Assembly (NCBI RefSeq): GCF_002022275.1
Contig: NZ_MSDF01000060.1
Coordinates: forward strand, 1-50,902
From: Pseudomonas fluorescens
Lineage (GTDB): Bacteria > Pseudomonadota > Gammaproteobacteria > Pseudomonadales > Pseudomonadaceae
Length of the DNA stretch: 50,902 nt
Reading direction: 5' to 3'
Under the pieces are notes generated by a model. It ran no database searches. It saw only the letters and a list, made by a program, of their open reading frames with translations, and had not been told where the DNA came from. The position numbers were made by a program, and so were the translations under genes. Shown here piece after piece: positions 26,683 through 35,261 of the stretch; the stretch's first letter is position 1, and each line of letters begins with the position of its first letter.

Positions 26683-28182
26683 TCAGTTGGATTTGGTGGA
26701 CGGCAGCTTGGAGACCAGGCGCAGGGACACGGTCAGGCCTTCAAGCTGGTAGTGCGGGCGCAGGAAGAACTTGGCGCCGTAGTAGCCGGGGTTGCCTTCG
26801 ATTTCTTCGACGACCACTTCAGCGCCAGCCAGCGGCTTGCGCGCCTTGTCGGCATCAGTGGCAGTGGCCGGGTTGTGTTCCACGTAACGGCCGATCCAGT
26901 TGTTGAGCCACACCTGCATGTCCTCGCGTTCTTTGAACGAGCCGATCTTGTCGCGCACGATGCACTTCAAGTAATGGGCGAAACGGCAGGTGGCAAACAG
27001 GTACGGCAGGCGCGCGGCCAGGTTGGCGTTGGCGGTAGCGTCCGGGTCGTCGTATTCGGCCGGTTTGTGCATCGATTGCGCGCCGATAAACGCGGCCAGG
27101 TCGCTGTTCTTTTTGTGCACCAGCGGCATGAAACCGTTCTTCGCCAGTTCCGCTTCGCGGCGGTCGCTGATGGCGATTTCGGTCGGGCAGGTCATGTCGA
27201 CACCGCCGTCATCGGTCGGGAAGGTGTGCACTGGCAGCCCTTCCACCACACCGCCGGATTCGATGCCGCGAATCTGCGAGCACCAGCCGTAGTGTTTGAA
27301 CGAACGGTTGATGTTCACCGCCATGGCGTACGCGGCGTTGGCCCAGGTGAAATCCTTGGCGCCGGCGGCGTCGGTGGTTTCTTCGAAGTCGAATTCTTCC
27401 ACCGGGTTGGTCTTGGCGCCGTAAGGGGCACGGGACAGGAAGCGCGGCATGGCCAGGCCCACGTAGCGCGAGTCTTCACTGGCGCGGAAGCTGCGCCAGG
27501 CGGCGTGCTCAGGGGTCTGGAAGATCTTGGTCAGGTCGCGCGGGTTCGCCAGTTCCTGCCACGACTCCATCAGCATCACGCTCGGGTCGGCGGCGGTGAT
27601 CAGCGGGCAGTGCGCCGCAGCGCTGACGCGGGCCATCTGGGTCAGCAGTTCCACATCCGGGGCGCTGTTGTTGAAGTAGTAATCCGCGACGAATGCGCCG
27701 TAGGGCTCGCCGCCGAACTGACCGTATTCTTCTTCATAGAGCTTCTTGAAGATCGGGCTCTGGTCCCAGGCCACACCCTTGAACTTGCGCAATGTCTTGT
27801 GCACTTCATTCTTGGAAATGTTCATCACGCGGATTTTCAGGGTCTCGTCGGTCTCGGTGTTATTGACCAGGTAATGCAGACCGCGCCAGGCGCTTTCCAC
27901 GCCCTGGAATTCCTCGTGGTGCAGGATGTGGTTGACCTGCTCGGTGAGCTTTTGGTCAAGCGCCGCGATCAGGCCTTCGATGGTGCCGAGCACGTCGTTG
28001 GGCATCAGGTTGGTGCCGTGCAACGCCTGTTCAGCCAGGGTGCGCACCGCCGTTTCTACCGCCTCTTTGGCCTTGTCGGTCTTGGGTTTGAACTCTTTTT
28101 GCAGCAGGCTGGCGAAGTCGCCGGCGTCGAAATCCGTGGCGGGGGCAAGCTGCCCTGGCTGTTCAGATTGGGTCGTGGACAT
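26683..28182 (-). CDS. tssC: T6SS sheath large subunit TssC (VipB)
   Basis: A 499-residue TssC with the classic WRGLHYLVNNTETDETLKIR and GAFVADYYFNNSAPDVELL segments and a C-terminal RPHYQLEGLTVSLRLVSKLP. It pairs with TssB to form the contractile sheath and is the ClpV substrate. GAGGA lies 7 nt before the ATG. Length is normal. Confidence 0.96.
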   Translation of the reverse strand: MSTTQSEQPGQLAPATDFDAGDFASLLQKEFKPKTDKAKEAVETAVRTLAEQALHGTNLMPNDVLGTIEGLIAALDQKLTEQVNHILHHEEFQGVESAWRGLHYLVNNTETDETLKIRVMNISKNEVHKTLRKFKGVAWDQSPIFKKLYEEEYGQFGGEPYGAFVADYYFNNSAPDVELLTQMARVSAAAHCPLITAADPSVMLMESWQELANPRDLTKIFQTPEHAAWRSFRASEDSRYVGLAMPRFLSRAPYGAKTNPVEEFDFEETTDAAGAKDFTWANAAYAMAVNINRSFKHYGWCSQIRGIESGGVVEGLPVHTFPTDDGGVDMTCPTEIAISDRREAELAKNGFMPLVHKKNSDLAAFIGAQSMHKPAEYDDPDATANANLAARLPYLFATCRFAHYLKCIVRDKIGSFKEREDMQVWLNNWIGRYVEHNPATATDADKARKPLAGAEVVVEEIEGNPGYYGAKFFLRPHYQLEGLTVSLRLVSKLPSTKSN

Positions 28183-28260
28183 GACGGTATCCTCAAAATT
28201 TGGGCAAAGCGTCCCCGTACCGGGGCAAACGAGGCGCCGGCGAAGGCAGCGGTTATTCAG

Positions 28261-28761
28261 TTATTCAGTGGGCTTGGGCGCACTGCTCAAGGCTTGCATC
28301 ACAGTCGGATCGGCCAGCAGCTTGGCCAGCAATTCCTCGGCGCCGACCTTGCCGTCCATGTAGGTCAGCAGGTTGGACAATTGGCTGCGTGCGATGAGCA
28401 GCTGGTTGAGGCTCGGCACCTTGCTGGCGATGGCGGCCGGGGTGAAGTCGTCCATCGATTGAAAGGTGATTTCCACCGGCAGGTTGCCTTCACCGGTCAG
28501 GGTGTTGGGCACTTGGAACGCCACGCGCGGTTTCATCGATTTGAGGCGCTCGTCGAAGTTGTCGATATCGACTTCCAGGAACTTGCGCTCGGCCACCGGC
28601 GGCAACGGCTCTGCGGGTTTGCCGGAGAGGTCCGAGAACACGCCCATGACGAAGGGCAATTGCACGGTTTTTTCCGCGCCGTAGATTTCTACGTCGTATT
28701 CGATCTGCACGCGTGGCGCCCGGTTGCGAGCGATGAACTTCTGACTGCTTTCTTTGGCCAC
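28261..28761 (-). CDS. tssB: T6SS sheath small subunit TssB (VipA)
   Basis: A 166-residue TssB with RVQIEYDVEIYGAEKTVQLP, MGVFSDLSGKP and FTPAAIASKVPSLNQLLIAR. It starts with GTG (28761), preceded by GGAG at a suitable distance. It forms the sheath with TssC, whose gene starts 78 nt downstream. Confidence 0.95.
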   Translation of the reverse strand: MAKESSQKFIARNRAPRVQIEYDVEIYGAEKTVQLPFVMGVFSDLSGKPAEPLPPVAERKFLEVDIDNFDERLKSMKPRVAFQVPNTLTGEGNLPVEITFQSMDDFTPAAIASKVPSLNQLLIARSQLSNLLTYMDGKVGAEELLAKLLADPTVMQALSSAPKPTE

Positions 28762-28799
28762 AGGAAAAGCTCCAGTGAGTGGGGTTGATACAAAAAGGG

Positions 28800-29843
28800 T
28801 CAGGTGTCGCTGTTGCGAATACCGCTGACCAGCGCCAGTTGCGCGAGACCGTCGGGAGCAAGGTCTTGCAGCAATTCCATGAAATTCTTGTCGATCAGGC
28901 TCTTCGCCCGTTGCAGCAGAAACGGCACCGGGCTTGCGGGTTCGTGTGTCTGGAAATAGGTGCAGAGGCGGTCGATGGTCTGACGCGCGTCTTCGCGGTT
29001 GTTGATTTCGCCGCGCGGCGCTTGCGGAACAGTGACAGCGGCAACGCTGGCCACGGAAACCGCGACGGGCGCCGCCTCTGCCGGCGCCTCACCCGGCAAG
29101 CGCCGGCGAATCACGTCGCCGGCGCGGCGCAGCAAGGTGGCCAGGCCGCTCAGGTCAATGGCGCGGCCCACGCCGACCTTCTCGGTCAACAGCTGTTCGA
29201 TGCTCACACTGAGCGCCAAGGCCCGTGCCAGCGCGGCTTCGGTGGCGACTAGCTCAAGCGGATCGGCTTCAACAAATGCGCCTTCGATCATCGCCAGACT
29301 GACGTTTTCGCCGTCCCCGCTTCTCTCGCCATTCGCCACTTCAACCTGCCGCAGGCTGACTGACCCCACGCTGCGCGCACTGATCAGCGGCGTATCCAGC
29401 ACGTCACGCAGCAAACCGGTGGGCTCACAGAGGAACGCCAGGATATTGATGCGCAGCAGCGGGTCGTTATCGTCGTCAGGGTCGAGCTGCGGGTGCAAGC
29501 CGTCCCAGCAGTTTTCCAACAAGGCCTGAACCAGTTCAAGACCGGCGGCCAGGCCGGCAATACCGTTTAAATTGAGTTGGGCGCGGGTCAGCCAGATCGC
29601 CAGGCGCAGGTCACGGCTGCGCTCCAGCATCGGCTGTGCAAGGACCATCACCCGCTTCCAGTTTGGCTCGATGGCCTGGGTGATGGTGTCGCCGTACTGC
29701 ACCTCGGGCTTGCCGAGGGCCTCTTCTTCCAGCTCAAGAAACTGGGGGTCGTACTCAAAATTCTGGCCGCACGCGTCAGCCTCGCCCAAAGGCTGGGCCA
29801 GCGCGGTGAAATCCAGTGGTTGAGCTTCGGTGGGCAGGCCCAT
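28800..29843 (-). CDS. tssA: T6SS protein TssA (ImpA family)
   Basis: A 347-residue TssA. The N-terminal ImpA domain has ACGQNFEYDPQFLELEEEAL and WLTRAQLNLNGIAGLAAGLE. An Ala/Pro-rich linker and a C-terminal helical region (FFQTH-like YFQTHEPASPVPFLLQRAKS) follow, as in short TssA proteins. The ATG at 29843 is chosen because GAGGGA lies 6 nt upstream; a reading 13 codons longer would run into the presumed promoter. It is the first gene of the T6SS operon and is involved in sheath and tube priming or capping. Confidence 0.93.
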   Translation of the reverse strand: MGLPTEAQPLDFTALAQPLGEADACGQNFEYDPQFLELEEEALGKPEVQYGDTITQAIEPNWKRVMVLAQPMLERSRDLRLAIWLTRAQLNLNGIAGLAAGLELVQALLENCWDGLHPQLDPDDDNDPLLRINILAFLCEPTGLLRDVLDTPLISARSVGSVSLRQVEVANGERSGDGENVSLAMIEGAFVEADPLELVATEAALARALALSVSIEQLLTEKVGVGRAIDLSGLATLLRRAGDVIRRRLPGEAPAEAAPVAVSVASVAAVTVPQAPRGEINNREDARQTIDRLCTYFQTHEPASPVPFLLQRAKSLIDKNFMELLQDLAPDGLAQLALVSGIRNSDT

Positions 29844-29862
29844 CGTACTTCCCTCGTTCAAG

Positions 29863-29903
29863 TTGTTCTGGGAATAGAACAAGCGAGGGAAACGATTTAT
29901 TCC
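29863..29903 (-). promoter_or_regulatory. Candidate ECF-type promoter and inverted repeat before tssA
   Basis: On the minus strand GGAATA (29903-29898), 17 nt, then GTTCTA (29880-29875) resembles an ECF promoter. A similar pair (GGAATA, 16 nt, GTTTTC) lies upstream of the anti-sigma gene. The inverted repeat TTGTTCT / AGAACAA (29863-29869 and 29876-29882) overlaps the proposed -10 box. No terminator was seen in the 78 nt between srpA and tssA, so read-through is also possible. Confidence 0.4.
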
Positions 29904-29921
29904 GCGCGGTGGGAAAATTTC

Positions 29922-30956
29922 TTAATGGGCGCTTTCTTCTTCGACGCGTCGCCGATGGGATTCGGCATAGGCGGCTTCCCGCGCCATCAACAAGGGGTCA
30001 TCCGAAGGCCCGATGCCGTCCGGCAACTCGAGCGGGTTGAAGTCCACGTCGCGGCACGGCCCTTCTATCTGCGATTGCTGGCTGTCGATGACCAGCGTGC
30101 CGGCATCAATCTGCCTGCGCCCTTGCGGCCAACGCAGAGTGGCGTCGGTGGTCACATCGCCAGCGTCGGCCAGGGTGATGATCAAGTGCCAGCGCACGGG
30201 CCCCTGCTCGAGCTGCTTGGCGAGGCCATAGGCGAGAAAGTCCGGGTCGCGGGACTGGCCGGTTGTCATGGGCTTGTAAGGTGTTTCAGGCACCATGCTC
30301 CAGCGCACGAAGTGCACGTGGCCTTGAGCGTCGGTCATGCGGAAAGCATTGACGCTGTAGAACGTGGAGTTATCAAACCCGGAGGCTTCGGGGTGCTCTG
30401 CGAGCCAGGTTTCAAACGCGCGTATTTCGGGATGGGTATTTTTAAACGCCTGCATTTTTTGCGGGTCGGGGCCGCTGCCGCCATATTCGGGCATCGACGC
30501 ACGCAACTGCTCGTACAAGCCTTCGGGCGTATTGACCGGGAACACCGGCACGGAATTCATCGCCATGTACCAGGTTTCGCCGTCGTCATCGGCCAGGCGC
30601 AGGGCCATGCTGCGAATCATGCCGTGTACGTCGGCCTGGGACGGGTCGCCACCGGCGGCGGACAACCGACCGATCAACGGCACGCTGCCACGCTGTAACA
30701 GGGACGCGCGAGAAATCTCTACAGCATTACCGTTGCTTTCAAAGTGGCCGCTGATGCACTGGCCCTTGGCGTGGTTACGACGAAACCCGGGATGCGCTCC
30801 ACCTGACACCGCTTCCATTTCATCGACGATTTGCGTGGCCGTCGGCGAAGGCGAATAAAAGGACGGCAACAGCCAGGCACCGATGCCTGTGATCACCACA
30901 GCAGCGACGGCAAGAGACAAGAAATGACGTTTTTTCAGCGAGAAGGTTGTTTTCAT
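29922..30956 (-). CDS. srpA: SrpA-like catalase-family haem peroxidase, exported or anchored
   Basis: A 344-residue small catalase-family peroxidase. A hydrophobic N-terminal segment (about 12-32) should export or anchor it in the periplasm. The distal haem histidine is in FRRNHAKG and the proximal haem Tyr is in AYAESHRRR, equivalent to the SYPDTHR motif of catalases. The segment GDVTTDATLRWPQGRR is typical of the group. The ATG at 30956 is taken because the 11 upstream codons are unlike the family. It lies 51 nt after the anti-sigma gene and is presumably cotranscribed with it; the SrpA/anti-sigma/ECF combination suggests an oxidative-stress regulon. Confidence 0.9.
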   Translation of the reverse strand: MKTTFSLKKRHFLSLAVAAVVITGIGAWLLPSFYSPSPTATQIVDEMEAVSGGAHPGFRRNHAKGQCISGHFESNGNAVEISRASLLQRGSVPLIGRLSAAGGDPSQADVHGMIRSMALRLADDDGETWYMAMNSVPVFPVNTPEGLYEQLRASMPEYGGSGPDPQKMQAFKNTHPEIRAFETWLAEHPEASGFDNSTFYSVNAFRMTDAQGHVHFVRWSMVPETPYKPMTTGQSRDPDFLAYGLAKQLEQGPVRWHLIITLADAGDVTTDATLRWPQGRRQIDAGTLVIDSQQSQIEGPCRDVDFNPLELPDGIGPSDDPLLMAREAAYAESHRRRVEEESAH

Positions 30957-31007
30957 CAAGCCATCTGGGATCAAGGCATTGGAAACCAATGCCCGACCCC
31001 GGCAATG

Positions 31008-31937
31008 TTATCTCTGGATAGCGGCGATCCACATCGGTGCAGGTACACCCGCAAACAACTGGGCAGCACTTCGATCGGCGACAAGTCGGGCAACGGCGTT
31101 AAGGTCTACACCTTCGGGCTCGCCGATAAGGGCGTAGCCCAGTTCAGACTGACGCCACGTTACTACGTTCATCTGCGCGACGCTCTGTTGTGCGATGGAC
31201 TGGTCCGGCTTGGGCTCTTTCATTACGCACAAGGCAACCGGCGCACCGTTGGCCGGCAGGTACACCAACTGGATCAACGCCTTGTTGTTGAAACGCAGGC
31301 GTTGCACGCGCTTGAAGGTCAGGCCGGCGGAACTCAGGTCGGGAACGCGCAGGGCCAGGCCGTCGATCTGGCGGATATCAGCGAGGGTCTGGGTCACCGC
31401 CTCCGGCGGCTGAGCACCGTAGGCCACGGTTTCACGGGTGTAAAGATGCTGGTAGGCGGCGGCTTGTTGCACCCAGGGAGAGGTTTGGGCAACGGCCGGC
31501 GCAGCCGTATCGAAACCTGGCTTGAGAGCACCGCTAAATGCACCCACTTGAAGCACGAGGGCGTAACACGCTGCACCGGCAACGAACGTCAATGCAGGCC
31601 ATGCAAATTTAGGTTGGAAGAACGCGAACAGGCGCGAGAAAACGCTGTCTGCTTTATCGGCAGAGTTCACTCCGCTCGTCGGAACAGTCTGTTGAGCCGG
31701 TCGGGCAGCCGAATGCTGCGCTGCCAGGGCCGCGATACTGAGCTTCAGGCTCTCGGGCACCGGTGGCAGATTCTGACGGGCAAACGCTTCCTCATAAGGC
31801 AGGCAGGAAGCCATCAACCGGGAGACTCGCTGAGCCAGGTCGGGCGAGGCGTCTATGAGCCGCTCAAGCTCTTGGTTCTGTTGCGACGAAAGCTCGCCGT
31901 CAACATAGGCCATTAGCAAGGCATCATCCGCTACCAT
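31008..31937 (-). CDS. Membrane anti-sigma factor
   Basis: A 309-residue protein. The N-terminus (DDALLMAYVDGELSSQQNQE) is the usual anti-sigma domain that binds ECF sigma factors, but it lacks the HxxxCxxC zinc motif. One membrane helix lies around residues 133-155, and a C-terminal domain of about 150 residues faces the periplasm, ending ARLVADRSAAQLFAGVPAPM. It should hold the divergently encoded sigma factor at the membrane until an envelope signal arrives. GGAGAG lies before the ATG. It heads the anti-sigma/srpA unit and faces the sigma gene across a 484-nt region. Confidence 0.85.
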   Translation of the reverse strand: MVADDALLMAYVDGELSSQQNQELERLIDASPDLAQRVSRLMASCLPYEEAFARQNLPPVPESLKLSIAALAAQHSAARPAQQTVPTSGVNSADKADSVFSRLFAFFQPKFAWPALTFVAGAACYALVLQVGAFSGALKPGFDTAAPAVAQTSPWVQQAAAYQHLYTRETVAYGAQPPEAVTQTLADIRQIDGLALRVPDLSSAGLTFKRVQRLRFNNKALIQLVYLPANGAPVALCVMKEPKPDQSIAQQSVAQMNVVTWRQSELGYALIGEPEGVDLNAVARLVADRSAAQLFAGVPAPMWIAAIQR

Positions 31938-32119
31938 GGGGTTATCTCTCCGTTTGTATTCATCAATTATTGCAGTGTGATTTCCGGCTTTGTGAGCCGA
32001 ACTGACCGGTCAGCGGGTAGCGACAAGCCATCATATTGATATCATCTTTAACGTTGCAACAGGTCAAAAAAACTTTAAAGCAACCAACGGATACTCAGTG
32101 ACACGTGCAAATACTCTAA

Positions 32120-32147
32120 GAAAACACCCTGGAATCGAAAATATTCC
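32120..32147 (-). promoter_or_regulatory. Candidate ECF-type promoter of the anti-sigma/srpA unit
   Basis: Minus strand GGAATA (32147-32142), 16 nt, GTTTTC (32125-32120). The element overlaps an imperfect hairpin CCCTGGAAT / ATTCCCAGGG. It is compatible with autoregulation by the adjacent ECF sigma factor, but the target motif of that sigma factor is not known from the sequence. Confidence 0.35.
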
Positions 32148-32196
32148 CAGGGCCGAATAAATCTTATATGTTTCACTATGTGTAGGGGTAATTTTC

Positions 32197-32299
32197 CTGA
32201 CACGATTGTCAGAATGATTGGCCTACTACCTGCATAAGCTGTCAATAACCTTTCAAATTCGACCGAAATTGATACACTTTGTTAGCGTCTTGATACAAT
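32197..32299 (+). promoter_or_regulatory. Inverted repeat and sigma-70-like promoter before the ECF sigma gene
   Basis: In the 484-nt non-coding region 31938-32421, CTGACA-CGAT-TGTCAG (32197-32212) is a perfect 6-bp inverted repeat. TTGATA (32269-32274) and TACAAT (32294-32299) with a 19-nt spacer could be a vegetative promoter, which would leave a leader of about 115 nt. No gene was recognised in this region, which is noticeably more AT-rich than its surroundings. Confidence 0.4.
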
Positions 32300-32421
32300 T
32301 CACCGTCACCAAAGGAGCCTCAGCACCGCAATAAGGACGCCGCGACACAGGCATCCGCTACGGTATCGACCTCGTAGCCTGACCGCACCATTTTAGGCAT
32401 CAAGAAATAAAAAGAGGAAAT

Positions 32422-32955
32422 ATGTCGATCACCGGTGCTGACTTACCCGCACTGCTTCCAGAACTGCTGCCACGCCTGTGGGCATTCGCGTTGCGCATTT
32501 CCGGCGACAAGCACGATGCCGAAGACCTGGTTCAGCTCGCCTGCGTGCGCGCACTGGAACGCTCCCATCAGTTGCAGCCCGACACCTCGGTGCTGAGCTG
32601 GATGTTTTCGATTGTCCATTCCACCTGGATCAACGAACTGCGTTCACGCAAAGTGCGCAGCCGCTCGCGCATGGACTGGAATGACGAATTTCTGGAAACC
32701 GTCAGTGACCCCGAGGCGCCCAACCCGGAGTCCGATCTGATGCACCGGCAGATTATCGAAGCGGTGGAGAAACTCCCCGATGGCCAGCGCGAAGTCATGC
32801 TGCTGGTGGGTGTAGAGCGCTTCAGCTACAAGGAAGCCGCCGAAATGCTCGACTTGCCGATCGGCACGGTCATGAGCCGGCTGTCCCGTGCGCGTCAGGC
32901 GATCGGCGCGCTTTTTGATTCGCCGAAAAGCAAACCTTTGCGCGCTCGGTCGTAA
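32422..32955 (+). CDS. ECF RNA polymerase sigma factor
   Basis: A 177-residue sigma factor of the extracytoplasmic-function class. Region 2 is recognisable from GDKHDAEDLVQLACVRALER and WMFSIVHSTWINELRSRKV; region 4 is LPDGQREVMLLVGVERFSYK with the helix-turn-helix AAEMLDLPIGTVMSRLSRAR. Region 3 is absent, as usual. AAAGAGGAAAT is a strong ribosome site. It is divergent from the anti-sigma/srpA pair, which is presumably its regulator and target. It converges on the AraC-type gene; the 59-nt gap between them has no obvious terminator. Confidence 0.93.
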   Translation: MSITGADLPALLPELLPRLWAFALRISGDKHDAEDLVQLACVRALERSHQLQPDTSVLSWMFSIVHSTWINELRSRKVRSRSRMDWNDEFLETVSDPEAPNPESDLMHRQIIEAVEKLPDGQREVMLLVGVERFSYKEAAEMLDLPIGTVMSRLSRARQAIGALFDSPKSKPLRARS

Positions 32956-33014
32956 CCTTTTTCAACCGCCTCCACCGCTCTAAACCGGCGTCCTGAACGG
33001 GACCACCCGAAGGA

Positions 33015-34052
33015 CTACGCCACCCCTCCTCCGTCACCGCGAAACGCACTGGGGCTTACCCCCGTCCAGCGTTTGAAAGCCCGCCGAAAACTGCGCACAT
33101 CGCTATAGCCCACCTCTTCGGTGATGCGCTCGATAGACAACCCCGAGTTACCCAGCAACCCCATGGTCCGTGCGCGCCGAACCTGTTCCAGCAGCGCTTC
33201 GAACGTCAGGCCGTGCTCGGTCAGACGCCTGCGCAGGGTGCGCCCGCTCATGTTCAAGTCACCCGCGACCTTCTCCAGCTGGCTACCCTGCAAGTCCCGC
33301 GAAATCGCGCGTTCCACTGCCTGGATCAGATCCATTTTCTTGTGCAACTGAGCGCTCTCCAGCTCCAGCAAATCCAGCGCCTGACGCAGCGCCAACGGGT
33401 GATGGTTGGGCAAACGAGTGTCCAGCCAGTGCGGCGCCAACACCATGCGATTGTGCCGGCAGCCAAAACGCACATCGGTGCCAAACAGGCGTTGATACTC
33501 GGTGACATACGATGGCGCCGCGTGCACGAACTCGACTCGCTGCGGCATAAAATCCGCCCCCACCAGCGCACGGCCATACACCATAAGGCTGGCGAAGAAT
33601 TCCTCGGCGGCGAACACCTGCACATCCGCATAAGGCAGCAGGCATTCAACGTCCACGTACACTTCCTGCGCGCTTTCATGGGTGCGCGTGGTAGCGATGC
33701 CGCCAGAGGTGTGCTGATGCCGCTCGCCAATGGCAAACGCATCGCGCAGGGTTTTACACAGTGAAATGACATGGCCGAGCAGGCCCAGGGTGCCCAGCAC
33801 GTTTTGATGGCCCACGCACAAACCCAGCCCCTGATCGGGCAACGCTTGCAGTGCACGCTGGATCATCGCCACGGCCTGGCGGTAAGAGATACGTTGGGCC
33901 GGATCATCCAGGTCCACCAGGGTAAATCCCAGACCACGGCACAGGGCTTGGGCACTGGCGCCCTTTTGCGCCACCACCTGCCCGAGGGTTTGCAGCAGGA
34001 ACGGCGACACCAGCGCCAGCTCGAATTGCGGGTCAACGGCTTTCCTTTGCAT
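33015..34052 (-). CDS. AraC-family regulator with arabinose-binding-like N-terminal domain
   Basis: A 345-residue regulator. Residues about 20-200 match the Arabinose_bd-like effector domain found in OruR/ArgR-type AraC proteins (ISYRQAVAMIQRALQALPDQ and nearby). The C-terminus holds a double HTH AraC domain (KVAGDLNMSGRTLRRRLTEH and EEVGYSDVRSFRRAFKRWTG). The effector is not identifiable. It is divergent from the SphA-family gene across 203 nt, and that gene is the likeliest target. Confidence 0.92.
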   Translation of the reverse strand: MQRKAVDPQFELALVSPFLLQTLGQVVAQKGASAQALCRGLGFTLVDLDDPAQRISYRQAVAMIQRALQALPDQGLGLCVGHQNVLGTLGLLGHVISLCKTLRDAFAIGERHQHTSGGIATTRTHESAQEVYVDVECLLPYADVQVFAAEEFFASLMVYGRALVGADFMPQRVEFVHAAPSYVTEYQRLFGTDVRFGCRHNRMVLAPHWLDTRLPNHHPLALRQALDLLELESAQLHKKMDLIQAVERAISRDLQGSQLEKVAGDLNMSGRTLRRRLTEHGLTFEALLEQVRRARTMGLLGNSGLSIERITEEVGYSDVRSFRRAFKRWTGVSPSAFRGDGGGVA

Positions 34053-34068
34053 GTGTCACGGGTTCCTG

Positions 34069-34083
34069 ACTGAGTACTTCAGT
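34069..34083. promoter_or_regulatory. Short inverted repeat in the AraC-SphA intergenic region
   Basis: ACTGA-GTACT-TCAGT, a 5-bp inverted repeat 17 nt upstream of the AraC-type start codon. It could be an operator or chance. The remaining 170 nt up to the SphA-family gene show GAGG before the start codon but no clear promoter boxes. Confidence 0.25.
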
Positions 34084-34255
34084 TCTTGTTTTAGAAACAT
34101 TCTGACAATCATAGGCGCTTGCAAGAGCCGCTGCACCCTGAGTGAAACCTGTCCGGCAAAGTCCCCCTATCTGTCCTCCAAAACCCTGCCCCGCTGCGCC
34201 CTGAGGGCTTATTTCTAGGGTCAGCAGTGCCCTAACAATAATAACGAGGCCAGAC

Positions 34256-35197
34256 ATGAACCCCACCCGTGCACTTCACCCGCTGCAACTCGCGTTGTTG
34301 AGCCTGATCAGCCTGTCGGCGCTGGCAACCGAGGGCGGCGTCGACAACATCGGCCCCGGCACCGACGGTTTCTACATCCTGCCCCTGGATGTCAACAACC
34401 TGCCGGACCACATGTTCGCCTTCAACCTGTATTACAACCATTACGAAGCCCGCAAGCTGAACATCAGTTCGCTGGGCGGCAAGGTCCCGGACGTGCGCAT
34501 CAAATCCGACGCGATCATCCCGCGCCTGGATTACCTCAGCCCCGTTCGCATTTTCGGCGGGCGATTGGGCGGTTACGTTGCCCAGCCCTACCTCAAGCAA
34601 CAGGTCTCGTTGTTCGGCCTGTCGGACACGCGTGAAAGCATGGGCGACACCACCCTGGCGCCGATCATTCTGTGGGACATGGGCCCGAAGCTGACCCTGG
34701 CGGCTGCCGTTGAAGTCACCCTGCCCACCGGCGAATACGACGCCACACGTCTGGCCAATACCAGCAACAATTTCTACACCTACAAGCCGCTGGTTTCAGC
34801 GACCTGGATGCCAAATGAGCGCACTGAGTTGTCAATCAAGACCACCTACAGCTTCAACGAAGAAAACCACGACACCGACTACCGCTCCGGGCAGATTTTT
34901 CACTTCGATTATTCGGCCAGCTACAAAGTGACCGACAACCTGAGCCTGGGGGTCAACGGCTACTACCTCAAGCAAACCACCGACGATAAGCAGTACGGGC
35001 GCACCGTGGTGAACATCTATGGCGAAGACGTGAATGACGGCGTACGCGGGCAGGTGTTTGCGATTGGGCCGGCGGTGTACTTCACCTTTCTCAAGTACGC
35101 CAGCGCTGAAGTGCGTTGGGCCAAGGAGTTTGATGTGAAGAACCGCCCTGAAGGTGACATGTTGTGGGCCAAGCTCACCATTCCATTCGCCCTGTAA
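34256..35197 (+). CDS. SphA-family outer-membrane protein
   Basis: A 313-residue beta-rich protein of the SphA/COG4313 (phenol-degradation MetA-like) family. Residues 1-24 form a signal peptide ending SLSALA. The rest is built of alternating strands, such as LTLAAAVEVTLPTGEYDATR and YSASYKVTDNLSLGVNGYYL, ending in FAL, which fits a C-terminal beta-barrel strand. Relatives are thought to take part in uptake of hydrophobic compounds or sphingosine responses. GAGG lies 8 nt before the ATG. It is probably controlled by the divergent AraC-type regulator. Confidence 0.82.
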   Translation: MNPTRALHPLQLALLSLISLSALATEGGVDNIGPGTDGFYILPLDVNNLPDHMFAFNLYYNHYEARKLNISSLGGKVPDVRIKSDAIIPRLDYLSPVRIFGGRLGGYVAQPYLKQQVSLFGLSDTRESMGDTTLAPIILWDMGPKLTLAAAVEVTLPTGEYDATRLANTSNNFYTYKPLVSATWMPNERTELSIKTTYSFNEENHDTDYRSGQIFHFDYSASYKVTDNLSLGVNGYYLKQTTDDKQYGRTVVNIYGEDVNDGVRGQVFAIGPAVYFTFLKYASAEVRWAKEFDVKNRPEGDMLWAKLTIPFAL

Positions 35198-35212
35198 ACC
35201 CGGTTGAAACAG

Positions 35213-35236
35213 TGGGAGCTGGCTTGCCAGCTCCTA
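35213..35236. repeat. REP-like hairpin after the SphA-family gene
   Basis: GGAGCTGGC-TT-GCCAGCTCC (35215-35234) is a perfect 9-bp stem inside GTGGGAG...CTCCTACA, the short REP form common in fluorescens pseudomonads. It lies 17 nt after the stop codon and may terminate transcription. Confidence 0.7.
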
Positions 35237-35261
35237 CATTGGACCGAGACAGTCAGTTGTT

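Noticed and set aside
26752..28788. Open frame of 678 codons on the plus strand opposite tssC and tssB
   Set aside because: It is a GC-bias shadow of two certain T6SS genes: no ribosome site, composition rich in His, Arg, Gly and Val, and no recognisable domain.
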